Source of the DNA: Claveliimonas sp034178805
GTDB lineage: Bacteria; Bacillota; Clostridia; Lachnospirales; Lachnospiraceae
Assembly (NCBI RefSeq): GCF_050314255.1
Contig: NZ_JBNPMZ010000002.1
Coordinates: forward strand, 208,526 to 272,525
Direction of reading: 5' to 3'
DNA length: 64,000 nt
Under the pieces are notes generated by a model that saw only the letters and a program-made list of their open reading frames with translations, ran no database searches and was not told the DNA's origin. Of this stretch, positions 51,746-60,392 are shown piece after piece (the first letter of the stretch is position 1; every line of letters begins with the position of its first letter). The position numbers were made by a program, and so were the translations under genes.

Positions 51746-53884
51746 TCAAAATAAAATCGCCTCGCCATATTCAATATCCAGAGTAAGTCCCATCTCATCT
51801 GTATATTTTTCCAGAGAATTCAACACATAATAATCCGTCTTGGAATCCCCTGTTATTTCACTCAACATTCCTGCAGCATACATCTTTTTAAAATCGTTTT
51901 CATAGACATTGACACAATAATGCCCCATTTGCCTCACTAACTGTTTCGTGAATCCTTTTATTCTTACTTGTGCTAATAATTTCTGAGCTGCCTCTTCCTT
52001 TGGAATAAGAATAGTTTTTGTATTTTCCTCAATCAGCTTGAATTCTCTGGCGACACTGGCAAACTGAAAATTTCCTTTTCTAAACTTTTTCAATATTTCT
52101 TTTTTGTCCAGACTATCTCCGCGGAAATGATACAACATTTCGAAATACTGTTCTATCGTATTCAATTCTTCCAGATTTTTATTCTCTTCAAGCAGACTTT
52201 CCGTCACTTCCATTTGCTGTCTTTGCCCTTGCACATATTCCTGCGAATCCAGTTTAAAAATATACGTAAAACATTCTGTCCCGATTCTTTTTCCTTCCCG
52301 GTTACATCTGCCCGCTGCCTGTATGATAGAATCGGCTCCTGCCAGCTGTCTGTATACCGTTTGGAAATCCAAATCCACCCCAGCTTCCACAAGACTGGTA
52401 GATACTACAATACATTTTTCCTGCTTCTGCAACCTTTCTCTGATTACATTCAACACTCTCTTTCTATGGACAGGATACATAGATGTTGACAAATGATAGA
52501 CTCCTTCTCCCTTTATACTCTGATAAATATTTTGGGCACGCTTTTTTGTATTTAGTATACAGAGCGCTTGATTCTCCTGCTGCAATCTTTGAATTAATTC
52601 GATTTGCGTAATCTTGTTAAGGTTTTTGATAGAAACGCGTTTGAAAAAAGAAAATTGTTCATCCATTCGCGCACACAATTCAGTAATTTTTATGTCCGGC
52701 GATAATAGCCTTTTTAATGCAGGCTGTGTTGCTGTACATAGTACAATACTGCTGCCATAATAACGCAATAATTGTTCCAGTGCACTTACACATGGTTTCA
52801 AATAATCATTAGGAATCATTTGTGCTTCATCAAAAATAATAACACTGTTAGTCATGTTATGTAATTTTCTGCACTTTGATGGCTTATTTGAAAATAAGGA
52901 CTCAAAAAACTGCACACTCGTAGTTACTATAACCGGCTTATCCCAGTTTTCTGCTGCAAGCTGCGCCGGTTTCAATTCCTCGTTCAATTCATACTCAACG
53001 GAACTATGGCATTCCAATACATTATCCTGTCCCAGTATATCGGCAAATATCTTTGCATTTTGTTCAATAATACTTGTATATGGAATCACATATATGATTC
53101 GCTCCATATGATGTTCTTTCGCATGTTTTAAAGCAAATGCAAGGGAAGAAACCGTTTTCCCACCTCCGGTAGGAACTGTAAATCGGAAAATCCCTTTTTT
53201 TTCTTTCCCCATCTCTATACAATGCTTTAGAATTTCTGTTCTTCTCCCGTTTATTGTATTTAAATCATCATTATCAAGCCATCCGGAAATATGTGATTCC
53301 AGCTTTTCATATAATCTTTCTATTGGCTCTCCATTATTTCTGATACTTTCCCCATCCATGAATCGTTCTGTATCAAGATAATCCGCATCAACAAGACAGG
53401 AATAGATCATTCTTATCAACATACTTGCAAAGAAATCCAGATTTTCTCCTTCAACCGGTTGGAAAGGCAAAGTCTTTAATTCTGGTATTTCTATTTCTTC
53501 CGAAAACCTCTGATAATCTTCCAGTCTCTTTTTAAGCCTCCCCATCATTGTTCCTTGTGCACTCGTATCACTGGCACCACCCGTATCAGGCAAACCCGCG
53601 TGATGACCTGCAATACAATAACTCAAAAACTGATGTGCTCCTTTCTGATCCCAGCACCATTTTGCCCCGGCTGTAGAATGATCTACCATTTCATTATTGC
53701 CATGGAGTCTTTCCTGAAATTTTAAAGAATACTTTCCAATATCATGTAAAAGCCCGCAATTATATCCCCATTCGTACGCACCAAAACTATTAGCAAATTT
53801 TCCAGAAAGGTCTGCCGTATTTCTTAGATGTTCCAACAATGTCTGTTCTTCTCCATTTTCATTAGTATGTGCTAAATATTTCAT
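51746..53884 (-). CDS. cas3: CRISPR-associated nuclease-helicase Cas3
   Basis: A 712-residue Cas3 with an N-terminal HD nuclease domain (EHLRNTADLSGKFANSFGAY, GLLHDIGKYSLKFQERLHG, then YCIAGHHAGLPD). The superfamily 2 helicase follows: Walker A FTVPTGGGKTVSSLAFALKH near residue 240, DEAQ box VIIFDEAQMIPNDYL, and motif VI IIQAAGRCNREG. It degrades DNA after Cascade recruits it. In most type I-C loci cas3 runs straight into cas5. Here 1.1 kb containing a terminator, the crRNA-like RNA and the two-gene toxin module lies between. TAGGAGAAG precedes the ATG. Confidence 0.97.
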   Translation of the reverse strand: MKYLAHTNENGEEQTLLEHLRNTADLSGKFANSFGAYEWGYNCGLLHDIGKYSLKFQERLHGNNEMVDHSTAGAKWCWDQKGAHQFLSYCIAGHHAGLPDTGGASDTSAQGTMMGRLKKRLEDYQRFSEEIEIPELKTLPFQPVEGENLDFFASMLIRMIYSCLVDADYLDTERFMDGESIRNNGEPIERLYEKLESHISGWLDNDDLNTINGRRTEILKHCIEMGKEKKGIFRFTVPTGGGKTVSSLAFALKHAKEHHMERIIYVIPYTSIIEQNAKIFADILGQDNVLECHSSVEYELNEELKPAQLAAENWDKPVIVTTSVQFFESLFSNKPSKCRKLHNMTNSVIIFDEAQMIPNDYLKPCVSALEQLLRYYGSSIVLCTATQPALKRLLSPDIKITELCARMDEQFSFFKRVSIKNLNKITQIELIQRLQQENQALCILNTKKRAQNIYQSIKGEGVYHLSTSMYPVHRKRVLNVIRERLQKQEKCIVVSTSLVEAGVDLDFQTVYRQLAGADSIIQAAGRCNREGKRIGTECFTYIFKLDSQEYVQGQRQQMEVTESLLEENKNLEELNTIEQYFEMLYHFRGDSLDKKEILKKFRKGNFQFASVAREFKLIEENTKTILIPKEEAAQKLLAQVRIKGFTKQLVRQMGHYCVNVYENDFKKMYAAGMLSEITGDSKTDYYVLNSLEKYTDEMGLTLDIEYGEAILF

Positions 53885-53968
53885 TTCTTCTCCTATTTCA
53901 AAATTATTTTTTATATTCGTATGAATTAATCATACCATAATACATTATCAAACCAAACATAATCGACA

Positions 53969-54332
53969 AAAAACGGAGAGCTCTCACGCTCTCCGCTTCC
54001 CTCTATCCATCATCTTACAAAACACTACCGCCACTCCCGTGCTCACCGCCGTAGCAACGATCCCGGCTCCCACGATTCCCGCAGGATTCACGCTGCCGTA
54101 CTGGCTCCGGTAAGCAATCACGTTTACCGGAATCAACTGCAAAGATGAAATATTAATAATCAAAAATGTACACATCTCATTACTTGCCACGCCTCTTGCC
54201 CTCACCGGCCCCGAAAGCCGCCCGCGTCTCCTGTCTTCCTCAAGCTTCCCAAGCTCTTCCATGGCTCTTAAGCCCGCGGGGGTCGCAACCCAGCCAAGGC
54301 CAAGGACGTTAGCTGGTGTCAAGATAGGACTA
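53969..54332 (-). pseudogene. spmA: spmA 3'-end duplicate, copy 1
   Basis: About 110 codons of the spmA 3' half (ANVLGLGWVATPAGLRAMEE to FCKMMDRGKRRA) with its terminator (GGAGAGC...GCTCTCC). It has no 5' half and no ribosome binding site. Amino-acid identity to the intact spmA tail is very high. The left junction, read on the minus strand, is TTTAGTCCTATCTTGACACC before the shared sequence, identical to that of copy 2. It lies directly between the RhuM-like gene stop and cas3. Confidence 0.85.
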
Positions 54333-54344
54333 AATATTTCTATT

Positions 54345-55364
54345 TTATTTATTTCTTTCCAACATTAGCTTATCAAAATCACTTTCAAAAATCTGATCCT
54401 GAATAATACGATATTTTTCAAATTCTGTTTCCGCATGATCCTTAGCAATTGCCATTGATATTTTTCCTGCATCTTCTAATATATTTCTGTCATCTGCAAG
54501 AAGAAATCTGTCTATACGTTTTGCCCAATCTTCCATAGTCATCGGGATTCGTCGTTTTGCTGCACTCTCTGCCAAATCCAAAAATGCATTCACAATTCTT
54601 CCCAGATCTTCTATTTCATTTTTCGAAAGATAATTCTTTGCTATTGATACATCGGATTTCATGATTTTTCCATCCGGTGATTTTGCCCATGATGTCAATC
54701 CCATATATTCTTTCTGACTATTAGCTCTAGTAAAAATAATTTCAGCTGCGGTATTTCCCGTTACAGCATAGTGCATTTTATTTTGCACTTTTGCAAAAAA
54801 CTGCTTTGTAACTGGGGACCCTTTATCATAATCAATACTTGTGGCATATATATCTGTTATTTTCTGATAAAACCTCCGTTCACTGAGCCTAATTTCTCTA
54901 ATTTCTTCCAGGAGCCTCTCAAAATAGTCTTCGTCCAAAAAAGCTCCATTTTCCATTCGCTCTCTATCAATTACATACCCTGTTTTCGCATATTGCGCTA
55001 ACACCTGTGTTGCCCATCGACGAAACTGTGTTGCCCGAATAGAATTCACTCTATATCCCACAGAAATAACTGCATCTAAATTATAATGAATTAATTCTCG
55101 ATTTACCTGTCGTTTTCCTTCCTGCTGAACTGTTCGGAATTTCCGAACAGTTGACTCTTCTTCCAGCTCTCCACTTGCATATATATTAGACAAATGCTCA
55201 CTAAGTGTTGATTTTTCAACATCAAAAAGTAAACAAAGCATTTTTTGTGTTAACCATAATGTTCCGTCTTCGTATCGAACTTCAATACCATTAGCATGAT
55301 TCTGTTTCTCAAAGATTAAAAATTCTGCTGTACTGCTGCGAATCATAAGTTTTTTTTCGTCCAT
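54345..55364 (-). CDS. RhuM-family protein
   Basis: A 339-residue protein of the RhuM (virulence RhuM) family. Hallmarks are VRYEDGTLWLTQKMLCLLFD (a KilA-N-like DNA-binding start), STLSEHLSNIYASGELEEES, VISVGYRVNSIRATQFRRWA and YVIDRERMENG. The family is frequent on genomic islands; its biochemical role is not known. Codons 71-79 contain a perfect 25-bp palindrome. It is flanked by two partial spmA copies, so it looks like imported cargo. Confidence 0.88.
   Translation of the reverse strand: MDEKKLMIRSSTAEFLIFEKQNHANGIEVRYEDGTLWLTQKMLCLLFDVEKSTLSEHLSNIYASGELEEESTVRKFRTVQQEGKRQVNRELIHYNLDAVISVGYRVNSIRATQFRRWATQVLAQYAKTGYVIDRERMENGAFLDEDYFERLLEEIREIRLSERRFYQKITDIYATSIDYDKGSPVTKQFFAKVQNKMHYAVTGNTAAEIIFTRANSQKEYMGLTSWAKSPDGKIMKSDVSIAKNYLSKNEIEDLGRIVNAFLDLAESAAKRRIPMTMEDWAKRIDRFLLADDRNILEDAGKISMAIAKDHAETEFEKYRIIQDQIFESDFDKLMLERNK
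55128..55152. repeat. 25-bp palindrome within the RhuM-like gene
   Basis: AACTGTTCGGAA, one central T, then TTCCGAACAGTT, all inside coding sequence (encoding part of STVRKFRTVQ). Perfect 12-bp arms in the middle of a gene are unexpected and could be a protein-binding site. Confidence 0.6.
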
Positions 55365-55494
55365 TACTTTATCTCCTTTCGACTTATTCTATTGTACCAT
55401 TTCCGCCCTTTTAGAACAAGTGTTCTATTCATTATTTGGAGGGCTTTTCTTAAATTTCTACTATAGAGTATTATAGAATGCTTGCTGAATATGC

Positions 55495-55860
55495 AACAAA
55501 ACGGAGAGCCCTCACGCTCTCCGCTTCCCTCTATCCATTATCTTACAAAACACTACCGCCACTCCCGTGCTCACCGCCGTGGCCACGATCCCGGCTCCCA
55601 CAATTCCCGCAGGGTTCACGCTGCCGTACTGGCTCCGGTAAGCGATCACATTGACCGGTATCAACTGCAAAGATGAAATATTGATAATCAAAAATGTACA
55701 CATCTCATTGCTCGCCACGCCTCTCTCCCTCACCGGCCCCGGAAGGCGCCCGCGCCGCCTGTCTTCTTCAAGCTTGCCAAGCTCTTCCATGGCTCTTAAG
55801 CCCGCGGGGGTCGTGGCCCAGCCCAGGCCGAGGACGTTAGCTGGTGTCAAGATAGGACTA
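55495..55860 (-). pseudogene. spmA: spmA 3'-end duplicate, copy 2
   Basis: The same ~110-codon spmA tail and terminator as copy 1, with a few substitutions (for example CKIMDRGKRRA). The upstream junction TTTAGTCCTATCTTGACACC is identical to copy 1 and absent from the intact spmA, so copies 1 and 2 share an origin. It starts about 30 bases after the DUF4143 ATPase stop. Its downstream edge (CAACAAAACGGAGAGCCC) is identical to that of the intact gene. Confidence 0.85.
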
Positions 55861-55893
55861 AAAAATTCTCTTTCCGATACAACTTATTTTCCT

Positions 55894-57147
55894 TCAGAAT
55901 TCCAGACTATAGGCATTTAAAAGGAAATACTTCATTCCCATGATGACATATCCTTCATCGTTACGCCATGGTTTCCCTGTTCCGTTTACAATGACTATCT
56001 TTTTAAAGGAATCCGGGATATTTCGAAAGGAATTAAACTCCTGTTTCTGTTTTTCTTCCGAAGTCATATCATAGGCCACCTGAATATAATATCTCTGACT
56101 TCCCTGATTTACCACAAAATCAACTTCAAATTGTTTACGGATACGCTTTCCCTCATTATCTTTAGCAAACACATCAACAATGCCCACATCAACGTTATAA
56201 CCACGGATGAGCAACTCGTTATATACGATATTCTCCATAATGTGCGTAGGTTCTTGCTGTCTGAAATTTAATCGTGCATTTCTCAGTCCCAAATCAGTAA
56301 AATAATATTTCAGGTTAGCTCCAATATATTTTCTCCCCTTAATATCATAGCGACATACCTTAGAAATCAAAAAAGCCTCCGCCAGATAATCGATGTGATT
56401 AGAGATTGTCTTGTTGGTATAAGTCATCTGGCGTTCACTGGTAAAAGTATTGGAAATCCTTGTTGGATTAGTCGGTGCGCCAATGGCTGAAGCAAGAATA
56501 TCCACTAAAATACCGATTTCATCCACACATTGAATCTTGTTTCTTTCTACAACGTCTTTAAGATATACGTTTGTAAAGATATTTTTCAAATAATCTGCTT
56601 TCTGACGCTCACTCTTGAGTCCTACAATCTGCGGAAGTCCTCCATAAATCATATAATCATTCCACGCATCATCATAATCACCATCATAGACAGAATAGAA
56701 TTCTGCAAAAGATAAGGGATAAATCCTGATTTCATCCCCCCTTCCTCGGAACTCTGTTACAATATCGCTAGAAAGGAATTTGGAATTACTTCCAGTCACA
56801 TATACATCAATATTGTTCATACGCTGCAAACTGTTCAATACTTCTTCAAATCGCGGCATAAACTGAACTTCATCCAGAAGCAGATAATATCTATGGTCAT
56901 CCTTCATGACATCCTTGATATATCGATAACACACCTTGGGATTCCTTAACTCTTCATTTTCAATGCCATCCAATGCAATCTCAATAATGTGGTCTGCATC
57001 AATGCCATTTTCGAGCAAGTATCTCTTAAATATGGTAAACAACAGGAAAGACTTACCACATCTGCGGATACCTGTAATTACTTTTATCATTCCGTTATCT
57101 TTCCGTTCGATCAGCTGTTTCAAATAAGCATCTCTCTTAATCTCCAT
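55894..57147 (-). CDS. AAA ATPase with DUF4143 domain
   Basis: About 417 residues from ATG 57147 (GGGAG 8 bases upstream). Walker A is ITGIRRCGKSFLLFTIF near residue 35, Walker B YLLLDEVQFMPRFEEVLNSL, sensor region DVYVTGSNSKFLSSDIVTEF and RGRGDEI. The C-terminal DUF4143 part includes LIRGYNVDVGIVDVFAKDNE and FEVDFVVNQGSQRYYIQVAY, a nuclease-like Asp/Lys pattern. These ATPases are common accessory genes of unclear role, suspected in defence or transport of mobile elements. It is placed between two spmA 3' ends. Confidence 0.88.
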   Translation of the reverse strand: MEIKRDAYLKQLIERKDNGMIKVITGIRRCGKSFLLFTIFKRYLLENGIDADHIIEIALDGIENEELRNPKVCYRYIKDVMKDDHRYYLLLDEVQFMPRFEEVLNSLQRMNNIDVYVTGSNSKFLSSDIVTEFRGRGDEIRIYPLSFAEFYSVYDGDYDDAWNDYMIYGGLPQIVGLKSERQKADYLKNIFTNVYLKDVVERNKIQCVDEIGILVDILASAIGAPTNPTRISNTFTSERQMTYTNKTISNHIDYLAEAFLISKVCRYDIKGRKYIGANLKYYFTDLGLRNARLNFRQQEPTHIMENIVYNELLIRGYNVDVGIVDVFAKDNEGKRIRKQFEVDFVVNQGSQRYYIQVAYDMTSEEKQKQEFNSFRNIPDSFKKIVIVNGTGKPWRNDEGYVIMGMKYFLLNAYSLEF

Positions 57148-57304
57148 TAATCCACTCCCTTTTTTCTTGTATATGCACACTTTTTAGTAATGATATTCTA
57201 CCATTTTTCCTTATTTGTTTCAATATTCATTCCTATTTTATGTGTATTGCACATTTTTATGTAGTAAGATTAAAAATGCCGGCATACAACAAAACGGAGA
57301 GCCC

Positions 57305-57925
57305 TCACGCTCTCCGCTTCCCTCTATCCATCATCTTACAGAACAAGACCGCCACTCCCGTGCTCACCGCTGTGGCCACGATCCCGGCTCCCACAATTCC
57401 CGCAGGGTTCACGCTGCCGTACTGGCTCCGGTAGGCGATCACGTTCACCGGAATCAACTGCAAAGATGAAATATTGATAATCAAAAATGTACACATCTCA
57501 TTGCTCGCCACGCCTATTGCCCTTACCGGCCCCGGAAGGCGCCCTCGCCGCCTGTCTTCTTCAAGCTTGCCAAGCTCTTCCATGGCTCTTAAGCCCGCGG
57601 GGGTCGCAGCCCAGCCAAGGCCAAGGATGTTAGCAATTATGTTAGTGGTAATATGTTCTTCTGCCGGATGTTTTGCCGGAAGCTCCGGAAACAGGAACCG
57701 AATCACCGGTCTCAGCTTCCTTGACAAATACCGGATGATTCCTGCCTCAGTAGCGATCTCCATAAGCCCCACCCAGAAGGACATTACCCCCATCATAGTA
57801 ATACAAAGGGTAATAGCCTCTTTCGAAGAGTCCAGTGCCGCATTGGTAACATCTGGGAGTCTTCCTGTAAATGCCGCATATATTACGCCAATGATAATCA
57901 TTCCTGCCCACAAATAATTTAACAT
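57305..57925 (-). CDS. spmA: Spore maturation protein SpmA (intact copy)
   Basis: A 206-residue nucleoside-recognition domain membrane protein, starting LNYLWAGMIIIGVIYAAFTG. Family motifs are MMGVMSFWVGLMEIATEAGI and, in the second half, GLGWAATPAGLRAMEELGKL and SNEMCTFLIINISSLQLIPV. With SpmB it serves spore core dehydration. It is the only copy with a start codon and 5' half. Its 3' end plus terminator are repeated twice downstream between accessory genes. spmB, normally adjacent, is 29 kb away. Confidence 0.92.
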   Translation of the reverse strand: MLNYLWAGMIIIGVIYAAFTGRLPDVTNAALDSSKEAITLCITMMGVMSFWVGLMEIATEAGIIRYLSRKLRPVIRFLFPELPAKHPAEEHITTNIIANILGLGWAATPAGLRAMEELGKLEEDRRRGRLPGPVRAIGVASNEMCTFLIINISSLQLIPVNVIAYRSQYGSVNPAGIVGAGIVATAVSTGVAVLFCKMMDRGKRRA

Positions 57926-57982
57926 ACCGATTTTTTCCTGAAAATACTTTCCTTAGGAACAGTATATTTTACGGAATCATTT

Positions 57983-58735
57983 TTAAGTATGCTTTTCTTT
58001 GATAAATATGTACTCTTTCTCATTTGAGATTTCTTCCCGGAACCGATATCCCAGCCTGTCGAAATTTTTCATCTCTTCCGGGTTCTCAATATTATGCTCT
58101 GCCATGTAGCGAACCATTTCTCCTCTTGCCATCTTGGCATAGACACCCTTCTGCACGACCTTTTCCCCTGCAAATTCTCCGAAAATGCAAGTGATAAAAG
58201 TATCTTCCGCAGTCAAATATTTTTCAATGCATTTGGAATATTCTTTGGAAGCCAGATTAATAATCACCCGGCTGTCATCCATTACTTCCCGATACAGGAG
58301 GTCTCCCCAGTATGCATAAAGATCCTTCTTCCCGGCAATTTTTGCCTTCGCCTGCATCTCCAGGCGATAAGGCGTCACACCATCCATAGGTTTGAGGACT
58401 CCGTAAAATGCAGATAATATCCGCAAATGATCCTGTACATAGGAGAACTCTCCGTTTTCAAAAACCGAAGGACTCATATACTGATATGCGATCCCCTCAT
58501 AAGATAAAATTGCCGGGGTCAGCCGATGATACAGATCCATTTTTACAAATCGCTCATAGTTTTGCTGCGCAATCTTATCATTGCATGCCCACATTTTTTT
58601 CGCATCTTCATAGGACAGACGCTGTATCCAGTGCATAATCTCTTCTGTTCTTTCCAGAAACACCGGCAATCCCTGTGGTGCAAGATCGTCGGTGTTTTCA
58701 TTCATTTTCTTGGCAGGTGAAAGAATAATTCTCAT
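57983..58735 (-). CDS. yaaA: Peroxide stress protein YaaA
   Basis: A 250-residue YaaA/DUF328 protein. Signature stretches are MRIILSPAKKMNENTDDLAP, FYGVLKPMDGVTPYRLEMQA and the late GDRLGYRFREE-like end (FDRLGYRFREEISNEKEYIF). YaaA limits free iron and DNA damage under peroxide stress. Its ATG overlaps the bcp stop (TAATG), so the two are translationally coupled in one peroxide-defence unit. Confidence 0.95.
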   Translation of the reverse strand: MRIILSPAKKMNENTDDLAPQGLPVFLERTEEIMHWIQRLSYEDAKKMWACNDKIAQQNYERFVKMDLYHRLTPAILSYEGIAYQYMSPSVFENGEFSYVQDHLRILSAFYGVLKPMDGVTPYRLEMQAKAKIAGKKDLYAYWGDLLYREVMDDSRVIINLASKEYSKCIEKYLTAEDTFITCIFGEFAGEKVVQKGVYAKMARGEMVRYMAEHNIENPEEMKNFDRLGYRFREEISNEKEYIFIKEKHT

Positions 58736-59187
58736 TATAATTCCTCCAGCATCTGCTGCGGATTGTCTGCTGCCTTCACTTTATCCATAGCCTTAATAAT
58801 GATTCCATTTTCATCAATCAGATAGGTCGTGCGGACAACTCCCATTGATACTTTTCCGTAATTTTTCTTTTCCTTCCAGACATCATATGCCTCGATTGCC
58901 TGGCGTTCCGGATCGGAAAGAATCGTAAACGGCAGCTCATATTTTGTCTCAAAATTTTTGTGGGATTTTACAGAATCTTTGCTGATTCCGATGACCACTG
59001 CACCTTTTTCCAAAAACTGCGGATAGCGTTCGGCAAAACCGCAGGCCTGCTTCGTACATCCCGGTGTACTGTCCTTCGGGTAAAAATATAAGATTACTTT
59101 CTTCCCTTTGTATTCCTCTAATGTATGCATCTCTCCATTTTGATCCGGCAGCTCAAATGCCGGTGCTTTTGTACCAACTTCTAACAT
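58735..59187 (-). CDS. bcp: Thioredoxin-dependent thiol peroxidase (BCP)
   Basis: About 150 residues from ATG 59187 (AAAGGAGG about 9 bases upstream). It is a peroxiredoxin with the motif YPKDSTPGCTKQACGF: the peroxidatic Cys is in TPGC and the resolving Cys five residues later, typical of alpha2-type BCP. It reduces hydrogen and organic peroxides. It overlaps yaaA by one base. Confidence 0.95.
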   Translation of the reverse strand: MLEVGTKAPAFELPDQNGEMHTLEEYKGKKVILYFYPKDSTPGCTKQACGFAERYPQFLEKGAVVIGISKDSVKSHKNFETKYELPFTILSDPERQAIEAYDVWKEKKNYGKVSMGVVRTTYLIDENGIIIKAMDKVKAADNPQQMLEEL

Positions 59188-59209
59188 CGTGTACTCCTCC
59201 TTTGTAATA

Positions 59210-60370
59210 CTATTTGATTTCATTTGGATCAATTTTCTGCTGCATTAATTTGATATATACTACCTCACGAAACAGGGCATAAAGCACGGATACCAGAGGT
59301 ATGAATACCAGCATTCCGACAATACCCATTAAATTACCGCCGATACTTACTGCTGCCAGTACCCATATGGACGGAAGTCCCACCGAACCGCCAACCACAC
59401 GCGGATAAATCAGGTTTCCCTCTATCTGCTGCAGCACCAGGAACACAATGATAAATATCAACGCCTGGAAAGGTGATTCTATAAAAATAAGGAACGTTCC
59501 AACCGCACATCCGATAAATGCTCCAAATATAGGGATCAATGCAGTGAATGCAATCAGTATACCTATCAGAAGCGCATACGGCAGTCTCAGAATCGCCATC
59601 ACAACCACAAACATACTTCCTAAAATAATGGCTTCCACACACTGTCCCGTCAGAAAACTTGAAAATGTATTATAAGTAAGCGTACATACTTCCAGTATCG
59701 CCTCTGCCTTTCCCTTTGGAACGAATGCAAATAATACTTTTTTCACCTGCAGATTCAGTTTTTTCTTCTGCAGCAATATATAACATGCAAATACGAAAGC
59801 GATAAAGAAGGTCGCCATTCCGCTCACAATGCTTCTTGCAACGAGAATGGTAGAATCCAGTACACTTCCGGCACCTTTCTTAAAGAAATTAACAGCGAAC
59901 TGCATCACTTTATTCCAGTCAAATTCCAGATTATTGACCATAGCCACAATTTCTTTATTATTATGAAATAAATCTGTTGCCCACATCTGCACCTTAGGAA
60001 TAAATGCCTGAATACTCTCTCCCAGGCTGGAAAATGTTCTTCCCAGCTGAGGAATCAAGACAAACATTACCAGTGAAATGACACTCACAACCAGAATTAA
60101 TACGATAATCAGGCTGACCGGCCTTGCAATCTTCTTCATGGATTTATTTTTTTCTTTTTTCTCTTCCGGAAATAAATGGCGCTCGATAAAATTCATAGGT
60201 ACATTTAATACAAATGCCATTGCTCCTCCGAGTACAAAAGGAAAGATAACTCCAAACGCATAACTCAACACAGAAATCACTAAATCATATTTCCAGAGAC
60301 ATGCTACAACCAGCGCAGCAAATAAAATAATCCCTCTGATTTTCCTGACATTTTCTTTACTTAATTCCAT
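59210..60370 (-). CDS. AI-2E family transporter
   Basis: A 386-residue membrane protein of the PerM/AI-2E family with about eight hydrophobic segments. Typical pieces are FGVIFPFVLGGAMAFVLNVP, LTGQCVEAIILGSMFVVVMA and YPRVVGGSVGLPSIWVLAAV. Such exporters move Na+/H+ or small signals; substrate here is unknown. It is 22 bases upstream of bcp and likely in the same operon. Confidence 0.92.
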   Translation of the reverse strand: MELSKENVRKIRGIILFAALVVACLWKYDLVISVLSYAFGVIFPFVLGGAMAFVLNVPMNFIERHLFPEEKKEKNKSMKKIARPVSLIIVLILVVSVISLVMFVLIPQLGRTFSSLGESIQAFIPKVQMWATDLFHNNKEIVAMVNNLEFDWNKVMQFAVNFFKKGAGSVLDSTILVARSIVSGMATFFIAFVFACYILLQKKKLNLQVKKVLFAFVPKGKAEAILEVCTLTYNTFSSFLTGQCVEAIILGSMFVVVMAILRLPYALLIGILIAFTALIPIFGAFIGCAVGTFLIFIESPFQALIFIIVFLVLQQIEGNLIYPRVVGGSVGLPSIWVLAAVSIGGNLMGIVGMLVFIPLVSVLYALFREVVYIKLMQQKIDPNEIK

Positions 60371-60392
60371 TTAATTTCTCCTCACTTGCCTG

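Noticed and set aside
53969..55860. The two spmA tails as functional small genes
   Set aside because: Only a TTG without a ribosome binding site could start them, and they lack the N-terminal membrane half.
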